From Antribacter soli (lineage in GTDB: Bacteria; Actinomycetota; Actinomycetes; Actinomycetales; Cellulomonadaceae), in NCBI RefSeq assembly GCF_021568775.1, contig NZ_JAKGSG010000040.1, positions 62,001-126,000 of the forward strand: a stretch of DNA of 64,000 nt, in the 5' to 3' direction. This document shows positions 34,569-42,000 of the stretch, piece after piece. Under the pieces are notes generated by a model. It was not told the origin of the DNA. It did no database searches and was given only the letters and a program-made list of their open reading frames with translations. The position numbers were made by a program, and so were the translations under genes. Position 1 is the stretch's first letter. Each line of letters opens with the position of its first letter.

Positions 34569-35479
34569 TGGTCGTGTCGATGATCTCGGTGGTCATTCCT
34601 GCGTACAACTCCGACGGAACCATCCGTTCCGCGGTCGAGAGCGCGTGGGCCGCGGGCGCGAGCGAGGTCATGGTGGTCGACGACGGGTCCTCCGACGACA
34701 CTGCCGGCGTTGCGCGAGCCGCCGGCGCGACCGTCGTCTCACAGGCGAACCAGGGCCCGTCCCGGGCGAGGGCCGCAGGGCTTGCCCGTGCGCAGGGCGA
34801 GTTCGTGGTGTTCCTGGACGCCGACGACGAGCTCATTCCTGACGGGATCGCGCACTCGGTCGAGCTGCTGCGGGACGACGCGGGCGCGTCCGTGGCCGGG
34901 GGAGCGACAGTGGGTGTGTGGCCGGACGGCGCTGAGCGCGTGATCCCGGTGAAGTACGAGGACAACACCGCCGCGTCGATGGTCCGCGCGGGCTTCGGCC
35001 CGTGGCCGCCTGGTGCGGCCGTGGTCCGGAGGGAGTCCCTCGCCCGTGCTGATCGCACGTTGCCGCTGCCGCTGAACCCCCGGTTCGCCGAGGACTACGA
35101 GCTCTTCGTCCGGTTGGCTCTGGTGGGAAGGGTCCTCCGTCACTCGATCCCGTCCATTCGCTATCACGTGTTCGAAGGCAAGTCGAGCCGCAACCCTGCC
35201 GCCGTGCTGGAGTGCAAGGAGCGGATCCGCCGGTACTACGCCGCGTGGATCGGTGTGCCCGACGTCGGGATGTCGCAGCGTGCCCTGAGGTGCCAGGCGT
35301 TCCTGCAGCGCGCGCGCCGGGCGCAGGCTCTGGGGCGTGACGCGGAGGCCGTTGCACGCCTTGCCCAGGCCGCGATCTCTCACCCGGTTCACCTCTCCGG
35401 GCGTGCCTGGCAGTTCGTCCAGCTCCGAGGTCTGCGCGGGATCGGACGCCCTGCCCGTCGTGGTGCTGTGCGATTGTGA
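34568..35479 (+). CDS. Family 2 glycosyltransferase
   Basis: A 303-residue GT-A enzyme. The sequence opens ISVVIPAYNSDGTIRSAVESAW, has VDDGSSDDT for nucleotide binding, and the metal-binding DxD in FLDADDELI. The lower part has RFAEDYELFVRLALVG in the acceptor region (ED motif), as in family 2 enzymes. It overlaps the upstream gene by one base (TGATG), so the two are coupled, and its own TGA overlaps the GTG of the next gene (GTGA). These three genes are one operon. It transfers one sugar to the growing repeat unit; the sugar is unknown. Confidence 0.93.
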   Translation: MVVSMISVVIPAYNSDGTIRSAVESAWAAGASEVMVVDDGSSDDTAGVARAAGATVVSQANQGPSRARAAGLARAQGEFVVFLDADDELIPDGIAHSVELLRDDAGASVAGGATVGVWPDGAERVIPVKYEDNTAASMVRAGFGPWPPGAAVVRRESLARADRTLPLPLNPRFAEDYELFVRLALVGRVLRHSIPSIRYHVFEGKSSRNPAAVLECKERIRRYYAAWIGVPDVGMSQRALRCQAFLQRARRAQALGRDAEAVARLAQAAISHPVHLSGRAWQFVQLRGLRGIGRPARRGAVRL

Positions 35480-36537
35480 CGTTCCAGACGAACCGCCGGA
35501 TCCGTGTCCTGCACGCGCTCCCCCGGCCCGACGGGACCACGCAGTACGTGGACCACATGATCGGAGGGGCGCCGGCGGACGTGGAGATCTTCACGTTCTC
35601 GTGGCGTACAGCACTCCTGGGCCGATACGACGTCCTTCATCTCCACTGGCCGGAACACCTCGTGCGGTCACCCAGGGCGATCCAGCGGCTCGCCAAGCAC
35701 GGGCTCGCCTGGTTGCTCCTCGCGAGACTCCAGCTCTCCCGGACACCGGTGGTGCGGACGATGCACAACCTGCAGCCGCACGAGGCGACGCGCCCGGCGG
35801 AGCGGCTCCTGTTCGTCGCCATCGCCAGGCGTACCGCGGCGTGGGTCCGGCTCAACCCGGTCACGCCACTCGCCGACGACGCTCGTGCCGTCACCATCCC
35901 GCACGGTCACTACCGAGACGTCTACCGTGGTGTCGCCCCAGGGGTGAGTCAGGTACCCGGCCGACTGCTGCAGTTCGGTCAGCTTCGGCCGTACAAGGGT
36001 ACGGAGCGCCTGCTGGAGGCGTTCCGGGCATGGGACGAGCCGGCGAGCCTCCGGATCGTCGGCGAGCCCTGGGGAGACGACGTCGTCGCGGCGATCACGG
36101 CAGCGTCGGTCGAGGACCCTCGCGTGACCAGCGCTCTGCATCGGGTGAGCGATGAGCGTCTCGCGACCGAGATCCGCGAGGCCGAGCTCGTCGCCCTGCC
36201 GTATCGCGACGTGCACAACTCCGGGGCGGCGCTGCTCGCGCTCTCGCTCGATCGTCCCGTCCTCCTGCCGCGGAACCCGGCGACCAGCGCCCTGGCGGAG
36301 GAGGTGGGTCAGGACTGGGTGTACCTCTTCGACGGAGATCTCGCCGTGGCCGATCTCGCGAAGGCGCTGACGACAGCGCGACAGCGCCCGTCGGGGAGCA
36401 GGCCGAACCTCACGGCGCGTGACTGGAGTCGCGTGGGCGAACGGCACGCGGAGCTCTATCGGTCGCTCGCCGGAGCGAACAGCCGGAGCCGGGTCAGGAC
36501 CGCACGGGCGAGTGCACGACACGACGGGGAGGAGTAG
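35476..36537 (+). CDS. GT-B glycosyltransferase
   Basis: A 353-residue glycosyltransferase with a short N-terminal domain (RRIRVLHALPRPDGTTQYVDHM, YDVLHLHWPEHLV) and a C-terminal donor domain (GRLLQFGQLRPYKGTERLLEAFRAW; VALPYRDVHNSGAALLALSLDRPVLLP). The pattern is that of GT4/GT1-like retaining enzymes in exopolysaccharide clusters; HLHWP is typical of a subgroup that makes polysaccharide side chains. It begins with GTG overlapping the stop of the GT2 gene and ends 4 bases before the sulfotransferase fragment, so it belongs to the same operon. The last 25 residues are Arg/Ser-rich and probably disordered. Confidence 0.88.
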   Translation: MTFQTNRRIRVLHALPRPDGTTQYVDHMIGGAPADVEIFTFSWRTALLGRYDVLHLHWPEHLVRSPRAIQRLAKHGLAWLLLARLQLSRTPVVRTMHNLQPHEATRPAERLLFVAIARRTAAWVRLNPVTPLADDARAVTIPHGHYRDVYRGVAPGVSQVPGRLLQFGQLRPYKGTERLLEAFRAWDEPASLRIVGEPWGDDVVAAITAASVEDPRVTSALHRVSDERLATEIREAELVALPYRDVHNSGAALLALSLDRPVLLPRNPATSALAEEVGQDWVYLFDGDLAVADLAKALTTARQRPSGSRPNLTARDWSRVGERHAELYRSLAGANSRSRVRTARASARHDGEE

Positions 36538-36541
36538 CGGC

Positions 36542-36892
36542 ATGGAGGGGAAGATCTTCGGCGTCGGCCTCAACAAGACCGGGATCACGACGCTCGTGCG
36601 GGCCCTCGAGATCCTCGGGTTCCGGACCTTCCATCATGAGTCCGCCTTCTATCCGGCACGACGTGTCGAGGTGCTGTCGAGTCGTGCGATCGCCGAGGGC
36701 CAGGATCCGCTCGCGTACCTACCTGGCCACCTCGGACGACCCGTCCACGCGGTGCCGTTCCCGCGCCTGAACGTCGAAGGTTCGGGTGGGCGTCCCGCCG
36801 GTCAGCAGTCACGCCGGGACCGCCTGGTGAGGGGTCTTGCGCGCAGGCTCCGCCGAGCCGTGTGGTCGGTTCGCGTACCCAGGTCTTCGTGA
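36542..36892 (+). pseudogene. Truncated sulfotransferase-family gene (N-terminal remnant)
   Basis: A 116-codon frame that starts like a sulfotransferase-family protein: FGVGLNKTGITTLVRALEILGFRTF is the 5'-phosphosulfate loop (GxNKTGTTxL) and first helix of the family. After about 60 residues the similarity stops and the tail (residues 75-116) is Arg/Gly-rich with no PAPS-binding 3' motif or catalytic part. Intact family members have 200-280 residues. GGGAGGAG lies well placed before the ATG, so it may still be translated. The likeliest explanation is a deletion that removed the 3' two thirds, leaving the flippase gene 46 bases downstream. The loss would remove a sulfation step from the polymer. 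Confidence 0.7.
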
Positions 36893-36938
36893 CGGTCAGA
36901 ACCAGTACGCGGCGGCCGACGCAGAGGGAGGACGTCCG

Positions 36939-38450
36939 ATGAGTTCCGGCGGCTCGCAGCCGAACGTCCGTGCGCTCGGTCGAAGCGCCGCTCGTGGTGG
37001 CGCCGTCACGCTGGCCGGGCAGGGGCTGCGCATCGGCATCCAGATCACCTCCATCATCCTTCTGGCGCGCCTTCTGGGACCCGCGGACTACGGCCTTGTC
37101 GCCATGGTGACCGCGGTGGTCGGGATCGCCGACCTGCTCCAGGACTTCGGGCTGTCGCGCGCGGCGATCCAGGCGCCGTCGATCACCAGGGGCCAGCGCG
37201 ACAACCTGTTCTGGCTCAATCTTGCGTTCGGTGCGGCTGCCGGTCTCACCGTGTTCGTCGCCGCGCCGCTCGTCGCCCTGCTGTACGGCGAGCCGGCACT
37301 CGCAGTGATCACGCGCTGGCTCGCCATCCCGTTCGTGGTCGGCGGGATGGCCGCACAGTTCCGCGCCGGCCTTCTCCGCGACCTGAGGTTCGGAGTCAGC
37401 GCTGTGATCGACGTCGTCGGTCCGCTCCTCGGACTGGTCGTCGCCGTCGCCATCGCGGCCGCCGAGGGCTCGTACTGGGCGCTCGTCGCTCAGCAGGTGG
37501 TGGCCTCGGGCGTGATGGCCCTCGGCGCGATCCTCGCCGCACGCTGGTGGCCGGGCCTGCCCAAACGTCACGAGTCGGTGAGGACGTTCGTCTCGTACGG
37601 TCTCCACTTCCTCGGCGCACAGACTCTCACCTACGTGAGCATGAACGTCGACACCGTGGTCGTGGGTGCGCGGTTCGGGGCCTCCGCCGCGGGGCTGTAC
37701 AACCGCGCGTTCCAGATGATGATGCTTCCGATCCGTCAGCTCACCTGGCCGGCGGCGAAGGTCGCCATGCCGGTGCTCTCGCGCCTCCAGGACGACGCGG
37801 AACAGTTCTCCCGCTTTCTGGTGCGCGGACAGACGATCCTGCTCAACGCCATGGTCCCGTTCCTGGCGCTCGCCGCAGCCCTGGCGGGCCCGGTCGTGGA
37901 GATCGTGCTGGGTCCGATGTGGGTCGACGTCGTCCCGGTGTTTGCCGTCCTGGCGGTGGGCGGCATCTTCCAGGCTGCCGGGTTCGCGCCGAACTGGGTC
38001 TTCATGTCGACAGGCAACACGCGAGCACAGCTCCAGTTCGCGCTGGTGTCCAGGCCGCTGGTGGTCGTCGGGGTGCTCCTGGGCAGCATCTGGGGCGTGA
38101 TCGGAGTTGCGGCGGGCTACTCGGCGATGATGGCGCTCATCTGGCCGGCGTCGCTCTGGTGGGTCGGGCGGGTCACCGGGATCTCGGTGCGACCGTGGTT
38201 CGTCAGCGGGGCCCGCACGGTCGTCGCGCACAGCGGGGCGGCGGCGGGTGCCGGCTTCGTCGCGGCCTTGGTCGGTCCCGACCACCCGTGGGTGGCGATC
38301 CTCCTTGGCGGCGTCGTGATGACGGTGATCCTCGGGCTGGAGCTCGTCCTGTGGCCTGCGTTCCGTCACGACGCGCGCCAGCTCGTCCGGACCCGGAAGC
38401 TGCTCGGCAGGTCGCGACGCGAGCCGGTGAGCGTCGGTACCGAGGGATAG
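36939..38450 (+). CDS. Lipid-linked oligosaccharide flippase (Wzx-like, MOP superfamily)
   Basis: A 503-residue polytopic protein with about 12-14 helices. The start (RSAARGGAVTLAGQGLRIGIQITSIILLARLLGPADYGLVAMVTAVVGIADLLQDFGLSRAAIQ) is the standard N-terminus of the Wzx/lipopolysaccharide biosynthesis flippase group, and QTLTYVSMNVDTVVVGARFGASAAGLYNRAFQMMMLP matches its second half. It moves undecaprenyl-linked repeat units to the outer face of the membrane for the Wzy enzyme. The ATG at 36939 has GGGAGGA upstream. It follows the glycosyltransferase operon and ends 5 bases before the stop of a convergent glycosyltransferase gene. Confidence 0.93.
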   Translation: MSSGGSQPNVRALGRSAARGGAVTLAGQGLRIGIQITSIILLARLLGPADYGLVAMVTAVVGIADLLQDFGLSRAAIQAPSITRGQRDNLFWLNLAFGAAAGLTVFVAAPLVALLYGEPALAVITRWLAIPFVVGGMAAQFRAGLLRDLRFGVSAVIDVVGPLLGLVVAVAIAAAEGSYWALVAQQVVASGVMALGAILAARWWPGLPKRHESVRTFVSYGLHFLGAQTLTYVSMNVDTVVVGARFGASAAGLYNRAFQMMMLPIRQLTWPAAKVAMPVLSRLQDDAEQFSRFLVRGQTILLNAMVPFLALAAALAGPVVEIVLGPMWVDVVPVFAVLAVGGIFQAAGFAPNWVFMSTGNTRAQLQFALVSRPLVVVGVLLGSIWGVIGVAAGYSAMMALIWPASLWWVGRVTGISVRPWFVSGARTVVAHSGAAAGAGFVAALVGPDHPWVAILLGGVVMTVILGLELVLWPAFRHDARQLVRTRKLLGRSRREPVSVGTEG

Positions 38451-38455
38451 TCCGG

Positions 38456-39310
38456 TCAGCGGAGGCGCAGGAGCGCGCGCCGTGCGAGTCCTCCTGCTGA
38501 CTCGGCGACGTAGGCGGGCCCGAAGGCGGTCCAGGCGCGCCGCACCGGTGAGCCGTGGAGCGGGATGGTGAAGGCGTTCGCCGTCGACGCTCCGAGCGGC
38601 CGGGCAAGGCCACGCATTCCCTTTCCGGAGTGGTTCTCTCCGGTGTCGACCTGATAGACGGCGCCACGGAAGGGCAGCGGTGCGAGCGCGTACCCGCGGT
38701 CGGCAAGCCAATGGACGGCGTCACGGTGCGCACCGAGAATGGCGCCGAGCCGGTCGCCATAGGCGTGGGCGACCTCCTGCTGCGTCGCAGACGGAGCGAG
38801 GTCGTCCGGTACTCCGTAGGCGTCGAAACGGACGATGTGTGACGTGCCGCACGTGCGGTTGAAGTCGCGCCGCAGCTGGAGACTGCGGCGGCGGCTCGAA
38901 TACATGTAGCCCTCGGTCAGGACCCAGCCCGGCTCCGCCCGGCGATCTGCTGCGTACTCCGCGAGGCGCCGGTGCACGAAGTCGTCGGCGTCGAAGATCA
39001 TGACGTGGTCCGGGCGGACCTGACGCGCCGCAGCGAGGCCGATGCCGATCTTCGTCCCCTTGTCCCAGACGAACGGCTCGCGAGGAGTCACCGGGCCGTG
39101 GTGCTGGACGGGCGGCGGAAAGTCGACGGGAACGAACGTGACCGGCTCCGGCAGCGGGAACCGGGGCTCCTTGTTGCCGACGACGAAGACGGCGTACTCG
39201 TCGCTGGTCTGCGCACACACCGACCGCAGGGTCTCTCGCAGCAACGCTTCGACCCTCCCGTAGTCGTCGGAGTTCAGCGGGTGGCGAAGCGACGTCACGA
39301 AGGCCAGCAC
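38456..39310 (-). CDS. Glycosyltransferase (GT-A fold)
   Basis: A 284-residue protein with a GT-A-like core: VLAFVTSLRHPLNSDDYGRVEALL, the metal-binding MIFDADDFVHRR (DxD) and LTEGYMYSSRRRSLQLRRDFNRTCGTSHIVRFDAYG. The family is the one seen beside polysaccharide pyruvyl transferases in actinobacteria; I do not recognise a closer group. GTG at 39310 is preferred over an in-frame start at 39364, which would fall inside the upstream gene, because it lies 4 bases after that gene's stop and has AGGCGG in front. It is the last gene of a four-gene minus-strand operon (methyltransferase, two pyruvyl transferases, this). Confidence 0.75.
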   Translation of the reverse strand: MLAFVTSLRHPLNSDDYGRVEALLRETLRSVCAQTSDEYAVFVVGNKEPRFPLPEPVTFVPVDFPPPVQHHGPVTPREPFVWDKGTKIGIGLAAARQVRPDHVMIFDADDFVHRRLAEYAADRRAEPGWVLTEGYMYSSRRRSLQLRRDFNRTCGTSHIVRFDAYGVPDDLAPSATQQEVAHAYGDRLGAILGAHRDAVHWLADRGYALAPLPFRGAVYQVDTGENHSGKGMRGLARPLGASTANAFTIPLHGSPVRRAWTAFGPAYVAESAGGLARRALLRLR

Positions 39311-39314
39311 GCGA

Positions 39315-40355
39315 TCACCGCCTGCTCTGGTCGTGGAGGTCGGCGGCGAGCGCGATCGCTTCATCGAGGTCTCGCGCGTAGTGCGCGGTGCTGAACCTCC
39401 CCGTGTAGTCGTCGTAGACGGCCTTCAGCTTGCCGTAGCTGTTGTCCAGGAGGACGTGCGGGATACCGAGGTGAACGGCCAGGATGTGCGCATGCAACCG
39501 GTCGACGACGACCAGACCTGCCCCGCCGAGCAGGCGGACACCACCGTCGATGTTGATGCGGTTGATCCCGGTGATGGCTGCCGTCGTCAGTGGACGAAGA
39601 GCGGGCCGGCGGAGGACCGGGAAGCGGTGAACGAGCCGGGGGACCAGCCGGAGCGCGTGCCAGGCTCCCTCGGCAAGGCCTCGGTTCTGCCAGTCGACGG
39701 ACGGGACGGGACGGTCGAGCGCGCCCGTGAGGTCGGCGGAGGACAACCCTGACGTGCCCTCATGGTCCGAGCGCGCGAGCACCAGCACACCGGTGCCCCG
39801 GGTCACGGGCCGGGCGGGCCGCCAGCCGAGCGCCATGTCCCAGCAGTACGACGTCGAGACATCGGGGAGCTGTGCAGCTGCTCGGGCTGCCGACTCTCGA
39901 TCCCGGACGAGCAGGTGGAAGTCTGGGTGGGCGCCGAGGAGCCGGTTCGCCCGCTGCGCCCGCGCCGGTGACTGGAACCAGATCGACTGCGGAAGCTGGA
40001 CGATCCTGTAGTCCGGAAGGTCGCTCGCGATCTGCTCCCGATGGGACTGGTGCGTCTCCCAGAGGTCTCCGAAGTTGCCGCCGCCGTGGATGAGAACAGT
40101 GCCACCTGGACGCAGGGAGGCACGCAGCGCCGCTGGGTCGTAGCTCCTGCGGTCGGCCACGTATCGCGTGCGGAGCCCCAGACGACGGAAGTACTCGACC
40201 TCGCCGGCCCAGATGAGAGAGTCCCCCACGTTGCGCTGGTTCGGGGCGTCGAGCAGGACCACGTCCTTGCCCGTGCCGACGACCGCGGCGAGGGCGTCCG
40301 ACGTCGCCTGCCGGAGCTCGTCGAGAAGAACGCTGTCACTGGTGCGCGTCGTCAT
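39315..40355 (-). CDS. Polysaccharide pyruvyl transferase 1
   Basis: A 346-residue enzyme of the PF04230 family that adds ketal pyruvate to sugar residues from phosphoenolpyruvate, giving acidic polymers. The motifs are LLDAPNQRNVGDSLIWAGE, LIHGGGNFGDLWETHQSHRE, YRIVQLPQSIWF and VVVDRLHAHILAVHLGIPHVLLDNSYGK (His-containing C-terminal block). It starts at 40355 with GGAGAGCA in front and overlaps the upstream gene by 4 bases (ATGA), so the two pyruvyl transferases are translated together. With two such genes, pyruvate may be added at two positions or only one copy may be active. Confidence 0.9.
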   Translation of the reverse strand: MTTRTSDSVLLDELRQATSDALAAVVGTGKDVVLLDAPNQRNVGDSLIWAGEVEYFRRLGLRTRYVADRRSYDPAALRASLRPGGTVLIHGGGNFGDLWETHQSHREQIASDLPDYRIVQLPQSIWFQSPARAQRANRLLGAHPDFHLLVRDRESAARAAAQLPDVSTSYCWDMALGWRPARPVTRGTGVLVLARSDHEGTSGLSSADLTGALDRPVPSVDWQNRGLAEGAWHALRLVPRLVHRFPVLRRPALRPLTTAAITGINRINIDGGVRLLGGAGLVVVDRLHAHILAVHLGIPHVLLDNSYGKLKAVYDDYTGRFSTAHYARDLDEAIALAADLHDQSRR

Positions 40356-41182
40356 TGCTCTCCGGTCTGGCCGACGGTCGTGGTCGATGTGTGGCGCCCA
40401 TCGGCCCACAGGTCGCGAGGGAAGGCGCGAATCATGGATGCCGGGTCCCAGCCCGAGAGGTCTGGTTCACGAGGCCTTGCCAGGAAGGCGCGCTCGAGCG
40501 AGGGGTAAGGGGCCGGCATCTCCCGGCCTGTGCCCTCGAAGTAGTCGTGGTACTTGAACGGGCTCTCGATCGGGCTCGCGATGAGGGTCGCCGGGATGCC
40601 GAGGGCCTCGGCGACCACGATCCCGTGAAGCGATGAGGCGATGACCCGCTCGCTTGCGGCGATCGTTCGCAGGCAGTGCCAGACGTTCGCGCGAGGACTC
40701 AGGACAGCGGGCGCGGACCTCCACAGGTGCCACTCGTTCAGATTGGGAACGGCCGTGACCTGACGTGTCTTGGAGGCAGACCACTCGCGGAGGGCGGGAA
40801 CGAGCTGCGGGAGCAGCAGAGCGGGATCCCCGAAGACCTCGGGCACATCGACACCGCGCGTTCGGAGGAAAGCGCGAGTGCGCGGACCCCGTGCCGCCCT
40901 GACGTCGAGGTGCGAGAACCGATGCGCAGCAGGATCGACCTTTCCGTTGACGCCCGAGCCCCACACGACGTCCCCGTCCCTCGCGAGATGGAGGACGGAG
41001 CCGACCGAGAAGAGGCGGCCGGGCCGCGACGGCGGCCACGCGAGCGATTCCCGCTCGCACAGGGCCTTGACGACGAGCGGCCCGAGGAGGTCGCCGAAGT
41101 TGTTCGTCCGTCTGCCGATCAACCGGCCGTTCAGTGGGCCCGGCAGCCTGTTGCGCCGAGGATTCCAGGAGAAGGCTTCCAT
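40352..41182 (-). CDS. Polysaccharide pyruvyl transferase 2
   Basis: A 276-residue shorter member of the same family: TNNFGDLLGPLVVKALCE, SVGSVLHLARDGDVVWGSGVNGKV, RAARGPRTRAFLRTRGVDVPEVFGDPALLLP and VIASSLHGIVVAEALGIPATLI. The GDP-A-L and SSLHG blocks place it in the ExoV/GumL-type group, and it lacks the long central loop of the first enzyme. The ribosome site is poor. It lies 10 bases downstream of the methyltransferase gene on the same strand and overlaps the next gene by ATGA. Confidence 0.88.
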   Translation of the reverse strand: MEAFSWNPRRNRLPGPLNGRLIGRRTNNFGDLLGPLVVKALCERESLAWPPSRPGRLFSVGSVLHLARDGDVVWGSGVNGKVDPAAHRFSHLDVRAARGPRTRAFLRTRGVDVPEVFGDPALLLPQLVPALREWSASKTRQVTAVPNLNEWHLWRSAPAVLSPRANVWHCLRTIAASERVIASSLHGIVVAEALGIPATLIASPIESPFKYHDYFEGTGREMPAPYPSLERAFLARPREPDLSGWDPASMIRAFPRDLWADGRHTSTTTVGQTGEQ

Positions 41183-41192
41183 ACCTCGTTGA

Positions 41193-41909
41193 TCAGCCGA
41201 CCTTCACCAGATGCGGTCGGGCTGCGCGTTCGACCCGTACGTCGTCCTGCCGACCCAGGAACTCGTCGACCGCCCGCCGACAGCCCGACCAGGCGTCGTA
41301 GTCGTCGACGACCACCGCACCTCCCACCGACACCTTCGGCCAGATCCGCTCCAGGCAGACCTTGACCGACTCGTACCAGTCGCCGTCGAGGTGTGCGAGA
41401 GCGACCGGCCCCTCCGGATCGACGGTGTCCTCGAACAGGCCTTGCACGAGGGTGACGTTGTTGCGCCAGGTGGGCACGCCCAGGTCGGCGAAGCTCGCCG
41501 CGACCTGGGCCTTCAGGTCGGAGCGGTATCCGTAGTAGACGTCACCGCCGATACCTTCGGACTGGCCGTCGAGGATGATCTGATACCTGCTCTTCACGTC
41601 GTCCCCGTCGTTGTCGGACGGGGGCGGGATCGTCCCGAAGACGTCGTGGACGGTCATCCGCCGGCTCTTCGCCTTCGAAGCGGCGAGAACGATCGCAGAG
41701 CCGCCGAGCGCGCAACCCGCCTCGATGACAGATCCAGGAACGCTGTCGCGCTCGAGCTGGTGCATCCGTTCCCGCAGGTTCAGCAGTGCGATCCGGGGCA
41801 GATAGGTGAGCCGGTTCCGGCGCACCCGCTCGATCAGCATCACCCCTGCCGGATCTGCCATAACAAGCCTGCCCGCTTTGGCTGCCTTTCGGAGTACTTT
41901 CGCGACCAC
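41193..41909 (-). CDS. TylF/MycF-type macrocin O-methyltransferase family protein
   Basis: A 238-residue class I SAM-dependent enzyme. The SAM loop is VIEAGCALGGSAIVLAASKAK and the metal-binding acidic triad appears in ALAHLDGDWYESVKVCLERIWPKVSVGGAVVVDDYDAWSGCRRAVDEFL. TylF and MycF methylate deoxysugar hydroxyls in macrolides, and relatives in polysaccharide clusters methylate sugar residues. The start is GTG with GGGGGAATC before it. It is the first gene of the minus-strand operon and is divergent from the acyltransferase gene. It suggests an O-methylated sugar in the polymer. Confidence 0.9.
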   Translation of the reverse strand: MVAKVLRKAAKAGRLVMADPAGVMLIERVRRNRLTYLPRIALLNLRERMHQLERDSVPGSVIEAGCALGGSAIVLAASKAKSRRMTVHDVFGTIPPPSDNDGDDVKSRYQIILDGQSEGIGGDVYYGYRSDLKAQVAASFADLGVPTWRNNVTLVQGLFEDTVDPEGPVALAHLDGDWYESVKVCLERIWPKVSVGGAVVVDDYDAWSGCRRAVDEFLGRQDDVRVERAARPHLVKVG

Positions 41910-42000
41910 GATTCCCCCAGATCGGATGGCTGACGACTCACCAGGGAACCATGGTCGAACCGATCCGGCATCCGAAGCGGGGAATGCCTCTGGGGATGCT

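Noticed and set aside
36585-38711. 708-codon minus-strand frame over the sulfotransferase remnant and flippase
   Set aside because: Antisense shadow; His/Arg/Asp-rich without motifs, while the plus-strand flippase has clear membrane helices and a ribosome site.
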